A stretch of DNA of 64,000 nt from Hymenopus coronatus (Eukaryota; Arthropoda; Insecta; Mantodea; Hymenopodidae): NCBI GenBank assembly GCA_030762935.1, contig CM060900.1, positions 287,078,784 through 287,142,783 of the forward strand, in the 5' to 3' direction. Positions 44,131-56,078 of the stretch are shown here, piece by piece. Numbering within the stretch: position 1 is the stretch's first letter; each line of letters opens with the position of its first letter. Below the pieces are notes generated by a model. That model worked only from the letters and a program-made list of their open reading frames with translations. It was not told the origin of the DNA and made no database searches. A program made the position numbers and the translations under genes.

Positions 44131-45251
44131 GAGTGAGCCAAAAGTACCATACCAAAGGGATTATATTATGAGTTCAATATGAGAACTAAGTCAAACATGA
44201 TTGTAAATATCAGAAATGTTCCATAGTATGGTCACCAACCTTAGTGCCACTGCAGGACACACTATTAAAATTTTCTCTAGCAGATAGCCTTTATCCCTGA
44301 ACTTTTGTGCATAGACCCTTGACTTCAGATAGTCCTCGCATATTAAAACATATTGGTTTCATATCTGGGATCAAGGGGCCCATTCCACTTATCCTTAATG
44401 ACCTTAGGAAGTTGTTCTGCAGCCAAGTCCATATTTGAATGCCATAATGTGTTAGTGTGCCATCCTGCATGAACTATTCAGAGTATAAATGTATGATATC
44501 CAAATCAGGCAATAATTAATCTACCAATATTGTCCAGTAAGTATCACTGTCAACATTTCTGTCAAAAAAGTGGGTGAACAATAGTGTTTCCATAAGCACA
44601 TTAAATCTTTACGTGAGCACATCTTATTTTTTGTTGCCCTTTTCTTTTGTTAATTAGTGTTGGACCAGCAATGTACATTTTCTCTGTTATCTCACCATTA
44701 ACTTAAGAAAAATTTCTACATCTGAAAACATAACTGTTAATAAAAACTCTATTCTGTTCCATTTTGCATAGAAACCAATCACTCATTTCCATACATCAAT
44801 CTAGATCACCTTCTGACATGTGGTGTAAACACTTACAACTTACAGAGGTGAAACTTGTGTTTTTTCAGTACCCATTGAATTGTTGTCCAATGAACACCCA
44901 GTTTCATCTTTGTTTGGAAGTTGATTTCTTTGAACCAGCTGCTAGGTATTTCCCCAAAATCACTTCCTTGTTTCTGCTGTTGTGCCTGGGCTCCAGATCA
45001 GGAAGCATCTTGCTCGCTTCAAGTATTCTTGAATTTTTCAAGCAGTCTCTCGTTAATGTGCTGTGTGACATTGATAGTTGTTCAGGATCCCTCCAGCTAA
45101 ACTCAGCTGCAATGTCTCTTTATGAGTATCCCTTTCTTCTGCAAAGGAGAATAAGCTGTACACATTCTTCAGTCATCAACATTGTTCACCTGAAGCATGA
45201 AAAATGAAAGAGTAAATCAATATCTAAGGCACAGAACTTTGGCTCATTCTG
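44131..45251 (-). mobile_element. Tc1/mariner-superfamily element relic with both ends
   Basis: TA-flanked inverted tips GAGTGAGCCAAAAGTACCAT (44131) and, reverse-complemented, CAGAATGAGCCAAAGTTCTG (to 45251). Minus-strand coding: MLNSEECVQLILLCRRKGYS (about 45180) as the HTH start, later MLTVILTGQYW and FNMRGLSEVKGL, and a VEWAP-like third-Asp zone at about 44395. It is riddled with stops; the catalytic residues cannot be traced with confidence. Confidence 0.65.
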
Positions 45252-45528
45252 TAGTATGCTTTCTTAATCTTAGGAGTTCACATTGAGAAAGCATCACCCA
45301 AAAAGTTGATTTGCTAGATCTTAAAGTTTGTCACTATTCAATGTACACTGGTGTGCAAAACCTAAGGACCAGATAGAAAAATTAACAAACATATGAACTA
45401 CTTGGTAAAAATGAATGAAAGTGCAGGAACATTTTGCCAGAGGTCTCTCATATGTACACAGAAAGCTGGATGTCACATGGTGAGAGTGTAGCATGACTAT
45501 AGCTCCAAATGTGTCTGGTCCCGCAACT

Positions 45529-46680
45529 CAGGGCAGTTGAAGAAACAGGACAAGACAGTGTGTAGCAATCAGCGAGCTGTTACGGCATACTGTAATGGTG
45601 TTCTTCTTTACAAGATAGCCTATAGACAGAATGACTTGACACAGGGAAGAATCATCCAAAAACTGGAAGATGGATGAAGTGTGACAAGTGTTGCCCATGA
45701 GCTTGATATGGCTCACAGCATTGTTTTATGAGCATGAGGAGCCTTCCAAACCACAGGCACTGCTGTCCCAAGGAGAGAAGGTGGTTGACCATGGTCATTT
45801 ACAGCAGCAGGTGACCACTACATTGTGCGTAATGCAAGAAGAGATCCATGTCAAAAAGCAGGTGCAATTGCAACAAGTATGAGAACTGCTAGGCATACAA
45901 TCTTACACTACATTGTGAGACATTGACTGCATAAATGTGGTCTCTTTGCCCGGTGGCCTATTCCTACTTTGGTGGCACTATTTACGATGGTCCCAAGAGC
46001 ATCAGAATAGGACCAATGAGGAATGAGGTAATGTGCTTTTCTCATCAGATGAGAGCAGATTCAGTCTGAGTAGGGATTCTCAATGTACCCTCCTCTGGCG
46101 AGAGCTGAGAACATGTAATGCTCCCAGGAACATCCTTGAACATGATTGTTTTGGTTATCTGGGTATTATGGTGTGGTGAGGCATAATGTTGAATGGGTGT
46201 TCCTACCTCCAAATCTTTCAAAAAGTATGCTCACTGATCAACACTATTGTGATACTATACTCTTTCCCCACGTGTGTCTTTTCAGGGGTGCAGTCGGCCC
46301 TGACTTCATTTTTATGGATGACAGTGTGTGACCACTTCGAAGAGCACAGGTGAAGGATCTCTTGGAACAAGAGGATAATTGGCAAATGGACTAGCCTGCC
46401 CATTCCTCTGATTTAAATCAAATTGAACACATATAGCATGCTATGGGGAGATGCATTGCAATGTGTCCACATGCACCAATGACCAACCAACAGCTCTCAA
46501 TAGCGCTGGTGGAGGAATGGAACGCCCTACCACAAGAACTCCTCACCAACCTTGCGGCCAGCATGGGAACATGATACATTGCTGTCTGTGTTGTTCATAC
46601 ACTGAGCTGGTCAAGACAGCTTTCATTCTCACTCGTTTCTCACTGCAACTAAGCGAGCCTCTTGCAGGCAGTAGATGCAA
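45529..46680 (+). pseudogene. Tc1-type transposase, degraded
   Basis: Plus-strand order: GRIIQKLEDG*SVTSVAHEL (45645-45705, paired-like HTH), GAFQTTGTAVPRREGG (45735), AGAIATSMRTARHTILHY (45860), LHKCGLFARWPIP (45930), GDRYC-equivalent TDQHYCDTILFPHVCLFRGA with VGPDFIFMDDSV (46225-46330, second Asp), PAHSSDLNQIEHI (46395, third acidic E), ALVEEWNALPQELLTNLAAS (46500-46570). All domains of a Tc1 transposase are recognisable, but about ten stops or shifts inactivate it. Confidence 0.85.
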
Positions 46681-47787
46681 CTGAATGCATAGCTGGCAAT
46701 AGAGATCTTGACCAACAAGCATACAAGAGTCTGGATTACTCTCAAAACTCATAAATCCCATTAATAGAATGACTGCGGTGTAATGCATGGAAACTCGCAA
46801 AATCAGTCCTAGAAGTTATATTATTTGATCTGTTTAAATGATTTAGGATTTAAATAGCGTAGCGGAATAAGAATAATATTTAAATAACCCATATTAGGCA
46901 AAGGGTTAAAAACGATGTTTGGTGTCACAGAATCTACAGATATATGTATTTGGTCTCCACTTTTATTACAAATAAGTGTGTATATATTTTATTATTCCTA
47001 AGACATTTATGTTACAAGAAGTAGTTCTATTTTCAGTTGTAATCTGAACGTACTTATGCATAGCAACACAAAGTATAAGTATGTCATTAATGATTAATAT
47101 CGCTGATTCAAACCATTTACTGTGAACATTTTTGGATATATGTCCTGTTAAACAATGAGTCATCTTGTGTTATTACTAGATCTCAGATTTTTAGCTTTTA
47201 ATAAATGTAGTTTTAGCCTTTTATTATCTTCTATTAGCCTCTTTAGGCTTTTAAACAATTATCCTAGCTTTTTAACAATGTTCCTAGCCTTTTATAGGGT
47301 TTTAAACAATTTTTCTACTATTTAAGGATGTCAACAACAGATGCCTTTTATAACATAATACATATAAAAATATGAAAACTATTTTACTTCACAGAAGCAT
47401 GCTATTAATATGTACTGTAATTTAAGGCAATTTATTACATGGTATACTGTGCTAGAACATTTTAACCAAAAAATTCAGCATGTGTTTTTAGTATACAGCA
47501 CTCACATAAAACAAACTTTGTATATATTCCTATAGGGAGAAAAAGATCTTTCAACACAGCAAGATGTCATTGGCATACTTTTCATACATGCAGTTTCTAT
47601 ACCAAAATAAAAATTGTGATAAATTCTTTCCCTGGCTAACCCTACATGGACACTCAGAACAAAACAAAACAAATAATTGTTAAACAAGAATTGTAATTCA
47701 AATCAATTCAAGAAAAAATTAATACATTTTTTTACTGAGGTTTAAAAAACACACAAAAAAAAACAAACCAACTAAACAACGCTTAAG

Positions 47788-48031
47788 TGCCCACCTGGAT
47801 AGTGTGGTGGTAGTGTGTCTGCCTCACATTCAACAGGTGGTGAGTTTGAATCTTGCATAGGGTGTGTTATCCGAATAAGGTTTTTTTACAAGGTTTTCCC
47901 TTACCTTGAGAAGATGAATGTCGAGTAACTTAAAGCTCCATGGACCCCAAGATCATTTGAGCATTTCACCAATTTCATTTATCACCCGATATGACCAGCT
48001 AAGTTAAAGGACGTTAAGGTAAAAATAAACA
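47788..48031 (+). mobile_element. tRNA-Val-like SINE (family 3), longer copy
   Basis: Head: CCCACCTGGATAGTGTGGTG with A box (TAGTGTGGTGGTAG), GTCTGCCTCACATTCAACAG (the CAC anticodon arm of tRNA-Val), B box GAGTTTGAATC. Body: CTTAAAGCTCCATGGACCCC. Tail: GGACGTTAAGGTAAAAATAA. The same body appears inverted at 43.8-44.0 kb. It lies between the transposase and right tip of the Tc1 element. Confidence 0.85.
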
Positions 48032-49029
48032 AACTTAAGTTTAGCAAGTTTTAGATGTTAATGGCCCATTTACCTTTTTTATTTATTTATTTTTTTAATA
48101 AGATTTACACATTAGCACCCAAACAGCTTGAAACATTTGAGTACTTTGAAACTTTCTAGCTTATTTATAAGGGAAAAATAGATTAAAACCTAAAAATTTG
48201 GGCCCTAGTTATTATGTAACCAGTTTATACTATGGATCAACTACTTCATCTGTAGTTATGATAATACTCGAGTCATCTCGCTCTTGAACATTAGTTCTCG
48301 ATACACAAGATTCTTGTATCCATACTCTTGAGAAGTGGCATGGCTTACAAGTAATGAGCAAGAGTGGCACAGGTTTTGACTGCCTCTATCATTCACCATT
48401 TTAAGCAGCATGTCTCTATTTTAGTAAATCTTGAGGACCATCATATGATGTAATGACTTTAGTGTAGCTTATTTTCTATGAATAAAAGTGTAATTTCTAT
48501 TCATCTCATTGCATATGTCATTTATTTGTGTATTGTAGCATGCTGTAGCAGTTTAGCAGTTCTCTCTATGTATAATTCAAGTTTCATCAAGCTATTGACA
48601 GTGGCATAGTATGTGAATGTTACTTTCGTCCTTAGGTTTTGCACACCAGTGTATTTCCTGCTATTGCTTTGCTGACTTTGACTTAGTGATTTGTATTTAA
48701 TGGGATAGTAAAAATTTTAAAATTTGATCTGATGTACATCCCAATCAGTAATAGGATCAATGTGCATTATCAAGTGATATTACAACTAAATAATAAATAT
48801 ATTGTGTTTAAATGATAACATTCCAAACTCTACAATGATTTAACATTCCATCAGCAATTGTGCTAAGTATTCTTTAAATAAGAATTTTACTTATTGTGAA
48901 GAAATTCAGAAAAGCTTTTAAACAATTGTATCTTTTTAAACTATAATTTTATTGAACATAAAATCTGTTTTGCACATTTACATTAATTTATCACGTAGAA
49001 GATCTTAAATACAACATTTTATTTTCCAG

Positions 49030-49166
49030 CATTTAACATGGCAGCGATATTTGCAGATGCATTAGTGTTTAGCCTTAAGGCTCAGTATCAGGGTATGGAA
49101 ACTAAGGAGGGTGATGGAAAATTTCATCCTGAGTCACTAAATCAATGGACTAACACTGGACTGGAG
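49030..49166 (+). CDS. Candidate host exon of unknown gene
   Basis: Acceptor TTTTATTTTCCAG ends at 49029. The frame with ATG at 49038 (MAAIFADALVFSLKAQYQGM) runs 43 codons to a donor CTGGAG|GTAATA at 49166, phase 0. Composition is non-repetitive and balanced (Glu, Lys, Gly, Asp), unlike neighbouring relics. The frame also stays open from the acceptor to the ATG (two residues), so the Met could be internal. The next phase-0 acceptor with an open frame on this strand is at 57236. I do not recognise the protein and no TE family explains it. Confidence 0.5.
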
Positions 49167-49699
49167 GTAATATTACACATGACTAAACCAGTGGTATCCA
49201 TTTATTTATATATTTTTATTTATAATACAGATTACAGGAAATTATAATTAAATTGCAAATTTGTATTTATAATGTAATGATCATGGATATTGATTATATG
49301 TAATATGTATGTTTATAAATTTAAACCATATTCTTAACTTTAATAGTTAAGAGGAGCATTGCTGAGTCAAATTTTGGCACTTTAATCTCACTTGCTTGGT
49401 TTACACATTCTTATGAGTTATGAAAGCAACAAATACAATGAAGCTTTCATAGTACTTGAAAGGAGTTGGTAGTGTTCATATTTTTCATTTTCCATGGGGA
49501 ATATAGTCAAAAGAAAGAAAGCCAATGCTCAAGTCAGTTTCATCATGTACAGGTAATTTTAAGTACACTTACAAGCTTCAGGGGGTGACTCCTGACTGGG
49601 AATGGAACACAAAGTTCATACCACCTTTTTCCATGGCAGACTGCACTGCTGACATTTTCTCATAAATTGCAGTGGGCATTTTGTGTGTTGCAGATAGTG

Positions 49700-50700
49700 T
49701 GATGTAAGTGACAGAGAAACACAATGGTCTGGTCTTCATTCCAGTAACAAGCTGAGATGGTGTTTGTGTATGACCAAGCAGGTGGAACAGTCAAGAAGTA
49801 GCAAGATTGTACTGAGCCATGTACCCTAACAGACAGCACCACACACATCTCGCTGCATTCAGAGCCATTTTTTGGGGATTTGTATGAACATTGGTGCTTT
49901 GAGACAAAGGAATGCTTAGGGCAGCTGCAGATATCACCACCAGATGTGGAGACACATGTTCTTTATGATACTGAGAATAACCCTGTTACAAGCTACAGGC
50001 AAATGTCCTGCTCATATGGTGTAAGCCAAAGGATGGTTATCTGTGTCCTGCATAACAACCTCTATTATTCCTGTCACCTTCACTGTGTGCAGAGATTAAC
50101 ATTGGTGGATTTTCCTCCATAGGAAAAATTCTGTCATTCCGTTTCTGTAACAGGCCAGTGCCATTATGGGATTTTGTGTTCAACCCTCTTCATCGATGAA
50201 GTGACCTGCATAATCAACATCTGTGGGCTGCAGAAAATCTTCATGTAGTCAGCAGTCGGTCACCTTCAGTGTTTGGGCAGGGATTATTGGTGACCACCTA
50301 CTTGGACCAGTTCTTCTTCCATAATGGCAGAATGGAGAAATGTACTTGGACATCCTGCAAAACACTCTGCTTCCATTGCTGGAGGATGTGTCTTTGGCAA
50401 TATGATAGGCAATATGGCTGTAGCATGATGGAACACCAACCCACTTATGCATTAATATCAGCTCATATCTCAACATCTTCCCTAGACGTCCTGGATTTTT
50501 ACTTGTGGGGGTATCTGAAAAGCATTCTGTGTGGTGAGTCTTTTCTTGATATTTAGGCCCTTCAACAGCATGTCCACATTGCCTGTAACAATATTTGTAC
50601 ATAACCCAGACCATTCAAACAAGTGAGACAATCCATGATGTGACATGTGAATACATGCATTGCATTCCATGGAAGCTACTTTGAACATTTGCTGTGACAT
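49700..50700 (+). pseudogene. Tc1/mariner-superfamily transposase relic
   Basis: Plus strand: NPVTSYRQMSCSYGVSQRMV and YYSCHLHCVQRL (49980-50095, HTH end), FIDEVTCIINI (50190, first Asp segment), WAAENLHVV-like (50228), MYLDILQNTLLPLLEDVSLA (about 50335-50400 allowing shifts), HDGTPTHLCINI (50430, second Asp) and SLDVLDFYLWGYLKSI (50483-50530, third acidic residue region). Relative of the 20.7-kb element's family; stops and shifts throughout. The minus-strand ORFs here are shadows. Confidence 0.65.
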
Positions 50701-51039
50701 GGATGGGATTCAGGGCATGGACTGTGTGGCAGGGCTGTTTGTTTTATGTCACTCCTCAGTAGTATCTATTACAGAAACTGTTCATTTTTGGACAGAAGGT
50801 TATATGAAGTTTTGTGCTACATTTCCAGTTAGGAATCACCTCCTGAGGTTTGTCAGTAGACTTCAAAGTCAGCCTGTAGAGTGTAGGATAGGGATTTAAC
50901 AGAAAGAAAAGTCTAAAAGTAATTCATCAAAACTAAAATATGTATAATAATATCACGGTAATCCAAATGAAAATATAAGAAAGACTGATTTTTTGGATTA
51001 TATTATGCCAGACAAGGTATACAGTATGTGGCTCATATA

Positions 51040-51976
51040 GCAGGTGAACCAACTGTCCTATATTTGACATGAGCAGAGATCCTTCCAAGTGCCAAAGCAG
51101 TAGCAGAACACAACAGGCTATTTTAAGTTAAAACCGGCATATGGAGAATGTGGTTGCAGTACTTAATTTTCTCAAAAATATACTTCATAGTTTCATAAGA
51201 TTCTTCCAGTTTTGTAGAATGTGCAAGTGGTATTGAAGCTACCTTGTTGCCATTATGAATTAACAGTGTCTTAAGATTTTGATTACAAGAATCAATAAAA
51301 AGATGCAAGTTACTTTGCTCATATGCTTCCCTCCCCAGCTGTTGAATCCACAAAAAACACAAATTGAACTACTTCTGCATAATACTTGTGGAACTGTATT
51401 TTACAATTCCTATACAATGAAAATGTAATGCCAAATGATAACAAATTCTTCCCCTGTGGTCTTAAACCCAGTAATTCACTTTATTGTTTTGCGAGACCTT
51501 AATTCTTTACTAAATCATTTTACTCAAACTGATGAACTATTGTGGTGAATTCTCAAATTCTTCTGGAATCAGAAACTAGCTCATTGTTGGAAGTCATGGA
51601 GTTGCTTTCAGATTCACTAAAATTTAAGTCTGGTGGTGGTGTAGGTATAGGTAGTTTGGGTACAGTGTAACTGAGTTCAGATTTTTATATTTAATACCTG
51701 CCTTTTTTTTATTTTTTGTAGGCATTGACTTTACACATGCAAAAGTAATAATTGCCTCTCCATATCATTGTTTGCTTCATAACAATAACATAATCCCTCA
51801 ACACAACTGATACATGCAGTATGTAATTTGTCTTGAGCACCACCTTCCTCTTTGAAACATGAGAAATATAGTTTCTTTATTTGTGAGTCTATTTTACATA
51901 TCTTCCCGTAAAACATGTAACATTCACAAATGTGAAACAAAGCTTTTGAGGACCTTGTAAGCAGTGTCTCCTGCAT
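51040..51976 (-). pseudogene. Relic of an uncharacterised repeated arthropod protein family
   Basis: The minus frame 51976-51731 has ALFHICECYMFYGK, then CFKEEGGAQDKLHTACISCV (a Cys..Cys pattern with a QDK motif). After a Ser/Pro-rich linker (51680-51560) and a damaged stretch (SKQ-SELL at about 51470), the frame 51362-51123 reads LHLFIDSCNQNLKTLLIHNG and NKVASIPLAHSTKLEESYET, MKYIFEKIKYCNH. From memory, multi-copy predicted proteins in arthropods share GDQDKxWxPH...C..C and FIDSSxxSLKxVLLHNGNxxxSIPxAHS in this order, with no firm function assigned. Domain order and orientation agree, so I call a pseudogene of that family. It may be mobile, but I see no ends. Confidence 0.55.
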
Positions 51977-52718
51977 AATCCTAATGTAGAAGTCATACTT
52001 GAACTTTTATTTTAGCACTACTGCATATTAAAACAATCTTTCAGTTCAATTCAAGTTGAGATGTATGATAGCTGTAAATGTAAACATAAATACCTCGCAA
52101 GAAGATAGACCTGATCCAGAGAACAAAACTGATAAGTGCTGGGAATGTGAACATAAACTTCTATGTGATATGGGATGATGGCAGTGAGCTGATTCGGAAG
52201 AAAGTCAGCAACAGATTTAGAATAATATAATGAAACAAGGCAGTAAGCTGTATAAGTTGAATGAATTAGCACCATAGATGTATATGACCATATCATAAAA
52301 ACTAGATATAATAGCCAAAAACAGACTTCATTTTTTAAAATCCTATTAAATTTGCATATTTTCCTTTATACTGCAGAATCAATGTTGACCAGTGATATCT
52401 GCACATGTCAAACACAGTTGGGCCACCTGGTAGGTATTAAATCTTGCCTATATGATGGATGGATAGATGGGCAGGTGGGTGGATATTTATTTACCAAAAG
52501 TAGTACATGTGTATACAAGGTTTCGTCAGTTTCCTAATCCTAATAAATTATATACAAATGAGAAAGAAATAAAATACTTTATTACATGATTAATGATGAT
52601 AATACTATATGCAGAAACAAAAGCAAAAATTAAAAGGACATGTTCATGTACTCAACAACTGCATAAAACATGTGTTTTAAAAGTAAATTTTTAACTTTTT
52701 TCCTGAAAAGAATTGATT

Positions 52719-55069
52719 TTAAAGCTTTAATTCCATTAGGAAGGTTGTTATTAAGATGGACACCTTTGTGAGACACAGAATTTGTGCTCTTCTGAGCCTA
52801 TGTTGTTGCAGATGTGTAGAGTTGGATGTTCTATTATTGTATAAATGGTAATCTTTATTTAGCCTAAACATGTGCTTGTTTGCATGTATGAATGATACTG
52901 TCTCTAAAATATGAACACATGGTAGTGGTAAAATCTTTAGTTCTGAAAATATTGGTTTACTTGGAGCACATGAGTGAGTTTGCGTAATTATTCTCAACAT
53001 TCTTTTCTGTAGCTTAAATATCTTTACAGAGGCACTAGAACATCCCCAGAAGGGTGCACAATAAGCAATACTGAATATACATAACCAAAGTAAACAGTTC
53101 TGAGAACATCCATGGTACAAGCTTTAGCCAGCATTCGTACTGTGTAACACACACGGCTTAATTTGTTAGCCAGAAAGTTGATATGCTCTGTCCAGCAAAG
53201 CTGAGAATGAGTCATTACTCCTAAAAACTTAGTTGAGCGACTTTCTTTAATTAATGCATTACTGATTACAGTCTGGATTGGACTACAAGTAGCCATTTGT
53301 TATGCAAAATTGACATACAGTCATTAATGTTAAGGTTAATTTTATTATCATTCATCCACATCTGAGTTCTGAAGTAGCACAACTGGTACTATTCTACATA
53401 ATTTTTCAATTACTGCTTTTAAAAATAAGATTTGAGTCATCTGCAAAAAAAAAAAAAAACAACAGAAAAAACATTCTTTATGGGTGAAATACATGAAGGG
53501 AGATCATTAAAATAAATTAAGAAATGGATTGGCCCTAATATGGATCCTTGGGGCACGCCTGAATTTACGGCAGCAGGTTCAGAAAAAGCACCTTCTATTT
53601 CAACAATGTTGTATCTATTAGCAAGATAAGAAACAAACCATTTATTGGCCAATCCTCTGATACCATAAACATCTAATTTTTTAACCAGGATATTATGGTC
53701 TACAGGATCAAAGGCTTTGGATAAATCTAGAAATAGTCCTGTTACATGCTCTCTATTATTTCTTGCCTTTAGTATACAGGGTTACTACAAAAGAAATAGA
53801 CAACTTCAACTTCCTGTAAAACAAAAACTATTAGAGATAGCAACCTAATTATTTTGGAGGTATGTTGAGAAATTCTCAAAGTTTCGTTTGTTACTATTGG
53901 TAATGCTGTAGTGTTTTGTTTGTTGTTGCAGAAGCTGAAATGGCGGAAAATCCTGTGGAAAAGGCATATTGCGTGTTGGAATTTACTAGAACGCAATCAG
54001 CAACTGTTGTCCAACGACATTTTAGAACACGTTACCACAAAAATGAAATGATGCGCTCACAAAAACCAGCATCGTCTTCATCATGTTGCAACATGTCCAT
54101 GCAAAAGTCACGCCGTATGACCTTATCTTCTTCACTCAGAAACTGCAACATCTGTAATCTGTAAGGCATCATGTGCAGTCGCTTCCGCAAGATTTTCCAT
54201 ACAGTTTGCTGTGGAATTTGTAATTGCATGCTTGCCCTAGATGTTGATTTCTGTGGGCTTCTTATGTAGGCAGAACGAACACGTTCAACGTTTTCTTCCG
54301 AAACTCTTAGTCTTCTCAAGCTCTTCCCTTTGCACAAACATCCCTTTGTCTCGAATTTTCTATACCAGTCGTAGATTGACTGTCTAGTCAGTGGCGTTTT
54401 GTGGTAACGTGTTCTAAAATGTTGGACAATAGTTGCTGATTGCGTTCTAGCAAATTCCAACACGCAATATGCCTTTTCCACAGGATTTTCCGCCATTTCA
54501 GCTTCTGCAATAACAAACAAAACACTACAGCGTTACCAATTGTAACAAACGAAACTTTGAGAGTTTCTCAACACACCTCCAAAATAATTAGGTTGCTATC
54601 TCTTAATAGTTTTTGTTTTACAAGCAGTTGAAATTGTCTATTTCTTTTGTAGTAACCCTGTATTTTCTGTGAATGAAACAATTGCACTGTTAATTGACTT
54701 ACTCTTCCTAAAGCCAAATTGAGATTCTGTAATAATGTTATGTTTCGCTAGGAAAGGAGCTAGTCTATTGTACATAATTTTCTCTAAAACTTTTGAAAAA
54801 ACAGATAACAAAGAAATGGAACTATAATTTACATCATTTGTTTTTCCACCCTTTTTAAATAATGGCACGACTTTAGCTACTTTAAAGATGTTTGGAAAGC
54901 ATCCTGTTATAAGAGATGCATTGCATACATCATTCAAAGGTTTTATAAGGTGATCTTTGCATTGCTTGACCAAGGAAACTTGGATTTCATCAAGACTACT
55001 TGAGCTTTTGTTTTTAAGGTTTCTAATTATGACCATTACCTCTTCTTCACTAACTGGAAACATAAACAT
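52719..55069 (-). pseudogene. LINE reverse transcriptase split by an insertion
   Basis: Fingers: IRNLKNKSSSSLDEIQVSLV, VAKVVPLFKKGG, SSISLLSVFSKVLEKIMYNR, ITESQFGFRKSKS (55040-54690). At 54661 the frame is cut by the mariner derivative and resumes at 53774 with FLDLSKAFDPVDHNIL (motif A). Then SGVPQGSILGPIHFLIYFND (motif B, about 53560-53505), CRDDSN in place of FADDT (motif C, about 53437), RSTKFLGVMTHSQLCWTEHI and YVYSVLLIV-to-KLQKRMLRIITQTH (thumb). Motif C keeps the two Asp but has lost its Phe-Ala and lies in a T-rich shift. Confidence 0.8.
53777..54660. mobile_element. Palindromic mariner-superfamily derivative: two copies of one 5' end, inserted in the LINE
   Basis: TA flanks (53775-53776, 54661-54662). 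Both tips read inward CAGGGTTACTACAAAAGAAA. The inverted arms are about 266 bp each (53777-54042 and 54394-54660) and include the start of the transposase (ATG context AGAAGCTGAAATGGCGGAAA). The right arm continues minus-strand coding (54520-54032: MAENPVEKAYCVLEFARTQS, QSIYDWYRKFETKGCLC, SEENVERVRSAYIRSPQKS, QQTVWKILRKRLHMMPYR) up to just before the first catalytic Asp (DDAGFCERII). It then joins the inverted copy of the 5' end. The catalytic domain and original 3' end are absent. The arms differ at only a few positions. Confidence 0.85.
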
Positions 55070-55573
55070 AGAATTTTTATTTGGGATAATGTTATTGGTG
55101 ACTGGCTATACTAATTGGTATTGATGAAATATTAGCTGTGTTAATAAAATGTTTGTTAAAGATATTGGAGATTTTATAAGGATCTGTGTTTGCTACCCAT
55201 CATGTAATTTTGCTTTAAAGTCTGAATGTATTAGTTCCCTTTTTCACAACATCTCAAAGGGCCTTCACCTTTATTATTACTAAGTAATATAGTATTTTTG
55301 TTACTCATTTTTTTGGCCTCTGTGATCACCTTGTTAAGAATGTGACTATTTTTTAAAGTATATTTTAAAATTTGGATCATTAATAGTTTTATTAAGTTCA
55401 TGGAGAAATCTTTTCCTCCTACATGATACTATTATGCCTTTGGTTATCCATTTCTTCCTAGGATTCTTTATTTAATAAGAATTTAAAATAATCTATATTC
55501 ACCAATGTGAGATACTGTCTCATTAGGGATTCTTTATGGCAATATTGATCTTCTGTTTTACTTTTCGGCAGCT

Positions 55574-55958
55574 TCAAATGAAGAAAAATGCATTGTAATC
55601 AACAGTTCCAATTCCAGTGTTATTAGTTGAGAAGGATAAAATGTTAAAGTTGAAGACAGGTTTTACTACTAGTAATTCTTGTTGCATTTTTATAAAAGGT
55701 TTTAAATTGTAAGTATTGAGCATAGTAACTAAGTAGGATTTTGCTGAAGAGTCCAATAGAAAATCTACATTTAAATCTCCACATACTATAATATGTTTTT
55801 TTTTCACATGCTAGGATAGACAGGAGCATATCAAATTTCTGCATAAAACTATCAAATAGGCCATTAGGAGATCTGTAGATACAAGCAAGAAGAATTTTTG
55901 TTTTGTTTTCAACATTTAACTCTGTAATGACATATTCAAAGTCAACTTCATCATTCAA
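55574..55958 (-). pseudogene. LINE endonuclease, C-terminal half
   Basis: Minus strand: NKTKILLACIYRSPNG (about 55895, conserved YRSP), LFDSFMQKFDMLL, then KHIIVCGDLNVDFLLDSSAK (about 55805-55745, the GDxN active-site motif), MLNTYNLKPFI. Frames overlap, showing one shift between the YRSP and GDLN blocks. The SDH end of the domain is weak. Function: target nicking. Confidence 0.75.
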
Positions 55959-56078
55959 ATGTGGAGTGTGTGTTCTATTTTTAAATTTTATATTATTTCT
56001 AACTAGAATGCTAACTTCTCCATGTTTTTAATGGAACGGCTGAATATACTTGCAAGTTTAAAATGCTTTTCATTTTCA

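Larger units (their letters stand above)
45346..48651 (+). mobile_element. Tc1-type element with both tips, enlarged by later insertions
   Basis: Tips CACTGGTGTGCAAAACCTAA (45346) and its complement TTAGGTTTTGCACACCAGTG (ending 48651) are near-perfect 20+ bp inverted repeats flanked by TA. The transposase occupies only 45529-46680. The remaining ~2 kb exceeds a normal Tc1 (about 1.6 kb) and contains a tRNA-Val-like SINE and unassigned sequence. Confidence 0.85.

Noticed and set aside
44764..45207. 147-aa plus ORF
   Set aside because: Antisense of the Tc1/mariner relic; the minus strand gives the HTH start of the transposase.
47788..47860. tRNA-Val gene
   Set aside because: Same reason: SINE head with a shared downstream body found again at 43.8 kb.
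49660..50700. Minus ORFs of 62, 121 and 72 aa
   Set aside because: Antisense to a plus-strand transposase relic with recognisable motifs.
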